From: an uncultured Methylococcaceae bacterium | Lineage (GTDB): Bacteria; Pseudomonadota; Gammaproteobacteria; Methylococcales; Methylomonadaceae | Assembly (NCBI GenBank): GCA_903903365.1 | Contig: CAIUYS010000429.1 | Location: 1-10,217 of the forward strand | Length of the DNA: 10,217 nt | Reading direction: 5' to 3' | Shown: positions 7,000 through 10,217 of the stretch, in pieces | Numbering within the stretch: position 1 is the stretch's first letter | Layout of the letters: the number at the start of each line of letters is the position of its first letter | Made by a program: the position numbers and the translations under genes | Notes under the pieces: model-generated | What the model saw: only the letters and a program-made list of their open reading frames with translations | Databases searched by the model: none | Told to the model about the DNA's origin: nothing

Positions 7000-7469
7000 G
7001 CTGATTCCTTACCGGCGATTTCTGCCGCACGGTGAATACCCGCACGAATACGAAGATAAGTGCCGCAGCGACACAGATTGCCGGCCATGGCAGTATCAAT
7101 ATCTGCGTCCGAAGGCTGTGGGTTCTTTTTAAGCAGCGCAGCGGCGGTCATAATTTGACCGGCCTGACAGTAACCGCATTGCGGCACATCAAGTTCTTGC
7201 CAAACTTTTTGCAAAGGATGGTCGCCATTTTTAGTCAGTCCTTCTATGGTGGTGATTTGGCTTTTACCTACTTTGGAAATCGGGGTCAGGCAAGTACGGG
7301 TGGGCACGCCGTCAATATGCACCGTACAGACCCCGCACTGGCCGATACCGCAGCCGAATTTGGTGCCGACCAGATTGAGATGATCACGCAATACCCATAA
7401 CAAGGGAGTATCAGCGGCAACGTTGACGGTTTTCGGCGTGCCGTTTATGTTGAGATGGTATTTGCTCAT
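6996..7469 (-). CDS. iorA: [2Fe-2S] subunit of an isoquinoline 1-oxidoreductase-type hydroxylase
   Basis: The 157-residue electron-transfer subunit has all eight cluster ligands. The plant-ferredoxin-type cluster uses Cys40, Cys45 and Cys48 (FGCGIGQCGVCTV) plus Cys60. The second cluster uses Cys98, Cys101, Cys133 and Cys135 (CGYCQAGQ and NLCRCGTY). The length is normal for the family. It has no signal peptide of its own, so export as a passenger of the Tat signal on IorB is expected. GAGAG lies about 10 bases before the ATG. The gene starts 50 bases after the lectin-like gene, with no terminator between, and its stop overlaps the iorB start (ATGA). The electron acceptor is not encoded in the window. 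Confidence 0.93.
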   Translation of the reverse strand: MSKYHLNINGTPKTVNVAADTPLLWVLRDHLNLVGTKFGCGIGQCGVCTVHIDGVPTRTCLTPISKVGKSQITTIEGLTKNGDHPLQKVWQELDVPQCGYCQAGQIMTAAALLKKNPQPSDADIDTAMAGNLCRCGTYLRIRAGIHRAAEIAGKESA

Positions 7470-7519
7470 GAAGTTGATTCTCTCGTTTTGTCTTTTACCG
7501 CTGGTTAGTTACAAATTTT

Positions 7520-8254
7520 TTAATTAATCGCAAAGCAATAAAACAAACCGGCGCCACCGGTTTTAACCAGATTTTCCTGACCACAGCCTTTGCTGGCATG
7601 TGCCGAATTCCAGGAAATATTGCCGCCGCCAGTACGATCAAAATGGCCAACCTGAGCAGAACCTTCAGCGGCGCTGCTGGTATAGTTTTTACAGGTATGG
7701 TCGTCAGTATCGGGAAAAGCGGTACCATCGGGTAGTGAGCCGGTAAGAATGTCGTGCTCATTGGGCTTGTCCCCGGCGCCTTTAATCGCGTCGCCTTTCT
7801 CGGTAATCGCCGTTGTTCTGCTTAAATTATTACCCAATCTTGCTGTTTCCAGGCTATCGCCATGTAAATGTTCGACATTCTTGGCGACTTCCGCACCTTT
7901 GGCGTTATGCCAAGGGCCAAATCCGATTCGGGTGCGGGCATGAATCGCAGGTTGACCGCCAACGGCTTGGGTGCTCAAGTAAGCATGCCAAGTCTTGTTA
8001 ACGCTCCCCGCCGCTTGTGCCAGTTTTTGGCAGTGCGCGTCAGCACCCGCCAAGCCACCCAGTTCGGCACCCTTGCCTAATCCGACACTGGTAATAAAAA
8101 AGCCCAGTGGTTCTTTAGGTTTGGCATCCGCAGCGGGCGCAGGAAGTGGAACCGCCTCGGGTGGCGCTACTGGACTTACTGAAGCAGCCTGATCAGCCGC
8201 CAAAGTTAGCGTAGAGCTTAACAGGAGTGAAACAAACAGGATTGATTTCTTCAT
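7520..8254 (-). CDS. Secreted C-type-lectin-like (endostatin-like fold) protein
   Basis: The 244-residue protein starts with a Sec signal peptide (MKKSILFVSLLLSSTLTLAA, cleavage near residue 19 or 20). An Ala/Pro linker follows to about residue 48, then one globular domain (50-243). That domain has GGLAGADAHCQKLAQAAG, TWHAYLST, IGFGPWHNAKG, TEKGDAIKGAGDKPNEHDIL, SWNSAHASKGCGQENL and a closing GGAGLFYCFA. I recognise this pattern from bacterial secreted proteins often labelled lectin or C-type-lectin/endostatin-like, whose role is unknown. Cys75, Cys188, Cys224 and Cys240 could form two disulfides. It is the first gene after a sigma-54-type promoter, with GAGAAA before its ATG, and lies 50 bases ahead of iorA. 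It may act with the periplasmic hydroxylase, but that is inference from position only. Confidence 0.75.
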   Translation of the reverse strand: MKKSILFVSLLLSSTLTLAADQAASVSPVAPPEAVPLPAPAADAKPKEPLGFFITSVGLGKGAELGGLAGADAHCQKLAQAAGSVNKTWHAYLSTQAVGGQPAIHARTRIGFGPWHNAKGAEVAKNVEHLHGDSLETARLGNNLSRTTAITEKGDAIKGAGDKPNEHDILTGSLPDGTAFPDTDDHTCKNYTSSAAEGSAQVGHFDRTGGGNISWNSAHASKGCGQENLVKTGGAGLFYCFAIN

Positions 8255-8286
8255 GGACTTTTCTCGGTTAAGTTTTTAAGGATTTA

Positions 8287-8303
8287 AAGCAGATTTTATG
8301 CCA
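8287..8303 (-). promoter_or_regulatory. Candidate sigma-54 (-24/-12) promoter of the lectin-iorAB-xdhC-mocA operon
   Basis: On the minus strand the site reads TGGCAT-AAAAT-CTGCTT, with GG and GC ten bases apart. It closely matches known sigma-54 promoters of the TGGCA...GCTTT kind. The predicted start near 8277 leaves a leader of about 23 bases containing the GAGAAA ribosome binding site, an ideal geometry. A sigma-54 activator gene lies divergently 375 bases away. Promoter elements are identical to those at 2508-2524. Confidence 0.65.
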
Positions 8304-8677
8304 CTGCTTTAAGCGGTAGGTGCTATTGCAAAAAAATAATATCAAGAATGACGTAGGGGTCTGTTTTAAAAAAGCTAATATTTTCGATTCAGTTTTAGCT
8401 GATGCGGTCTGTTTTCAGAAACGTGATGGGGGTTTAAAAGTAATGTGTTGATTTACAAGCAGTCATTCAACAGGTGTTATTGCCATGGCAACAGAATAGT
8501 CGTTGATTTGACCGATGTTGCGAAGTAAAAAAGCTTGCCGAATGAGGCAACACATCTTTTTTAAAGATATAAAAATCTAATAATATCGTTTTATTACATA
8601 TTATGGTTGTTTTATCATAACCACCAAATCCAATAATATTGGTATTATGATTTTACAAGGCAAACGAGTACATTATT
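8304..8677. promoter_or_regulatory. Divergent intergenic region with candidate activator sites
   Basis: No gene is seen between the lectin-like gene and the activator gene. The stretch holds a perfect palindrome TTGCC-AT-GGCAA (8480-8491), a second inverted repeat TTGCC-GAATGA-GGCAA (8535-8550), and a perfect palindrome CCAATA-A-TATTGG (8630-8642) about 35 bases before the activator ATG. A 10-bp direct repeat GGTCTGTTTT (8358-8367 and 8406-8415) is also present. The two TTGCC/GGCAA repeats are about 210 and 270 bases upstream of the predicted lectin transcript start, in the range used by enhancer-binding proteins. The CCAATA site is placed for autoregulation. No clear sigma-70 promoter for the activator gene was found. 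Confidence 0.45.
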
Positions 8678-9805
8678 ATGGATACATTTATAGGCAGAAA
8701 TTTTGCTAATGGACAAGAAGACCAAGCCTCGACGTTGCTGGCGTTTGATGAATTGCAGTCACGTTCGTTATCATTGTCTGTCCGTGCGACTGCTCTGGTT
8801 TTTGAGGATCCTGTTTCTCGTCGATTGCTGGAACAGATCGAGCGTATCGCGCCTAGCGATGCAACCGTTTTGATTATCGGTGAAACCGGAACGGGTAAGG
8901 AGCTTGTCGCCCGGCATGTTCATGCCCTTAGCAAACGTAGTAAAAATGTTTTTGGGGCATTAAACTGCGCAGCGTTGAGTGAAAACCTGATCGAGAGTGA
9001 ATTATTTGGCCATGAAAAAGGGGCGTTTACAGGTGCTTTTACTAGTAAAGAGGGTTGGTTTGAAACGGCCAACAAAGGCAGTTTGTTTCTTGATGAAGTC
9101 GGTGATTTACCCTTGGGTATGCAGGCAAAATTACTGCGTGTGTTACAAGAACGCGAAGTGGTTAAAGTGGGTTCCAGGCAACCTGTACCGGTAGATGTCA
9201 GAATTATTGCCGCCACTAACGTCAATCTGGAACAGGCAGTTGCCGCTTCTCATTTTCGCGCCGATTTATATTACCGTTTTAACGTTGCAACCATTCAGTT
9301 AAGTCCTTTGCGAGAAAGACCGGGCGACATCATGCCTTTAGCGAAGCACTTCTTGAAGATTTACGGAGAGCGATTGGGTTATGGTGAAATCAAGTTATCG
9401 CCAGCCAGTGAAGTTACCTTATTGAATTATGATTGGCCAGGCAATATCCGCGAACTTGAAAATTCAATTCACCGAGCGATTCTGGTTTGCCCCAGTCATT
9501 GTTTACGCCCTGAAGATTTTCAGTTATCTGGTGTTAGAATTCTGGAACCAGAGTCAATCGTGTCAATGACATCTTTGGAAGGTGCATTACAGCGTCTTTG
9601 TGAGCAAGCGCCACCCAAACTATTTGAAATTTTGGAAGAGACAATTATACGAACCGCTTTTGGATTCTGCGAGGAAAATCAGGTTCAGACTGCGCGGTTG
9701 TTAGACATTAGCCGTAATGTATTAAGGCATAAGTTGGGGCTCTATGGCATACTGCCAAATACCCAGAAAAAAACATTAGTGGCTTATAGCGGGGCGGAAG
9801 CCTAA
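8678..9805 (+). CDS. Sigma-54-dependent Fis-type transcriptional activator without a sensory domain
   Basis: The 375-residue bacterial enhancer-binding protein hydrolyses ATP to remodel sigma-54 RNA polymerase. The AAA+ domain spans about 40-285, with Walker A GETGTGKE (68-75), the sigma-54 contact loop GAFTGA (115-120), Walker B SLFLDEVGDLP (135-145, Asp139/Glu140), and the arginine finger region FRADLYYRF (193-201). LRERPGDI and the sensor-II motif WPGNIRELEN (253-262) follow. A Fis-type helix-turn-helix is at about 333-357 (QTARLLDISRNVLRHKLGLYG). Only about 40 residues precede the AAA+ domain, so there is no receiver, PAS, GAF or other recognisable sensor. In that respect it resembles PspF, which is controlled by a partner protein. 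It is transcribed divergently from the lectin/ior operon, its most likely target. Confidence 0.92.
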   Translation: MDTFIGRNFANGQEDQASTLLAFDELQSRSLSLSVRATALVFEDPVSRRLLEQIERIAPSDATVLIIGETGTGKELVARHVHALSKRSKNVFGALNCAALSENLIESELFGHEKGAFTGAFTSKEGWFETANKGSLFLDEVGDLPLGMQAKLLRVLQEREVVKVGSRQPVPVDVRIIAATNVNLEQAVAASHFRADLYYRFNVATIQLSPLRERPGDIMPLAKHFLKIYGERLGYGEIKLSPASEVTLLNYDWPGNIRELENSIHRAILVCPSHCLRPEDFQLSGVRILEPESIVSMTSLEGALQRLCEQAPPKLFEILEETIIRTAFGFCEENQVQTARLLDISRNVLRHKLGLYGILPNTQKKTLVAYSGAEA

Positions 9806-9829
9806 AGAATAGAGGCTACAACTTTTAGT

Positions 9830-9876
9830 CGGGACACTTGTACAGAATATCCCTTAAAGGGGTATTCTCTGTCCCG
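9830..9876. terminator. Strong hairpin between convergent genes, probable bidirectional terminator
   Basis: The inner stem AGAATATCCC (9844-9853) pairs with GGGGTATTCT (9859-9868) over ten base pairs with one G-T wobble, around the loop TTAAA. An outer stem CGGGAC/GTCCCG (9830-9835 and 9871-9876) closes it with an unequal internal loop. It starts 25 bases after the activator stop and lies 57 bases beyond the alanine dehydrogenase stop. Neither side has a proper T-run, so the termination role rests on position and stem strength. Confidence 0.55.
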
Positions 9877-9933
9877 GCTTAAGTTGATAGCCGAAATCAC
9901 CTTGGTTCTGCAAAATTCGCATTGCCACTCTTT

Positions 9934-10217
9934 TTATCCTTTCAATGCCTGCAAAGGCTCAATGTAGTTCAAATTAAAGGTTTCAGCTACCGCCGGATAA
10001 GTTACCAGACCACGGTGGGTATTAAGGCCATATTGCAAAGCCTGATTTTTACGCACAGCTTCCAGACCTTCATTGGCAAGATGGAGTATATAGACCGCTG
10101 TTTGGTTGTTAAGGGCAAAGGTACTGGTACGAGGGACGGCGCCCGGCATATTGGCAACGCAATAATGCACCACGCCATCGACTTCATAAGTCGGATTGCT
10201 ATGGGTGGTCGCATGAG
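9934..10217 (-). CDS. ald: Alanine dehydrogenase, C-terminal part (5' end outside window)
   Basis: Reading in from the right edge, the frame gives HATTHSNPTYEVDGVVHYCV followed by ANMPGAVPRTSTFALNNQTA and ends in YIEPLQALKG. This is the characteristic C-terminal region of NAD-dependent alanine dehydrogenase, which interconverts alanine with pyruvate and ammonia in the cytoplasm. About 94 codons are visible, roughly the last quarter of the usual 370-residue protein. The methionine-like start nearest the edge is internal, not the true start. The gene converges on the sigma-54 activator gene and appears unrelated to the ior operon. Confidence 0.93.
   Translation of the reverse strand, partial: HATTHSNPTYEVDGVVHYCVANMPGAVPRTSTFALNNQTAVYILHLANEGLEAVRKNQALQYGLNTHRGLVTYPAVAETFNLNYIEPLQALKG

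Overview
The window carries about 10 kb of a gammaproteobacterial chromosome with intermediate GC content. The protein sequences and layout look like those of a gammaproteobacterial methanotroph (Methylococcales). That assignment is an impression from family resemblance, not a tested result. Nearly everything is on the minus strand. The exception is one plus-strand regulator near the right end.

Right to left along the minus strand, the layout is as follows. (1) The 3' end of an alanine dehydrogenase gene (9934-10217) converges on a sigma-54 activator gene (8678-9805, plus strand), with a strong hairpin between them. (2) A 423-bp divergent intergenic region holds a good sigma-54 (-24/-12) promoter facing left and several palindromes that could be activator sites. 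(3) A probable operon follows: a secreted C-type-lectin-like protein (7520-8254), a two-subunit molybdenum hydroxylase of the isoquinoline 1-oxidoreductase type (iorA 6996-7469, Tat-exported iorB 4747-6999), an XdhC-type Mo-cofactor chaperone gene broken by one in-frame TAA (3560-4681), and a MocA-type molybdopterin cytidylyltransferase (2971-3579). (4) A REP-type inverted-repeat element (2830-2961) sits directly after mocA, inside an 18-bp direct repeat that copies the mocA 3' end. (5) A tonB-exbB-exbD operon (241-2400) follows, and then the first 39 codons of a further secreted protein (1-119).

The hydroxylase genes form a coherent set. MocA should make the molybdopterin cytosine dinucleotide cofactor. 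XdhC should deliver the sulfurated cofactor. IorA carries two [2Fe-2S] clusters. IorB carries the active site and a twin-arginine signal that would take the assembled complex to the periplasm. No FAD subunit and no cytochrome c subunit are present, so the electron acceptor and the substrate are unknown.

The most interesting signal is regulatory. The lectin/ior operon and the tonB operon, almost 6 kb apart, both have the exact element TGGCAT-N5-CTGCTT with GG-N10-GC spacing upstream of the first gene. The sigma-54 activator encoded next door has no sensory domain. This suggests one sigma-54 regulon joining a periplasmic molybdenum hydroxylase to TonB-dependent uptake.
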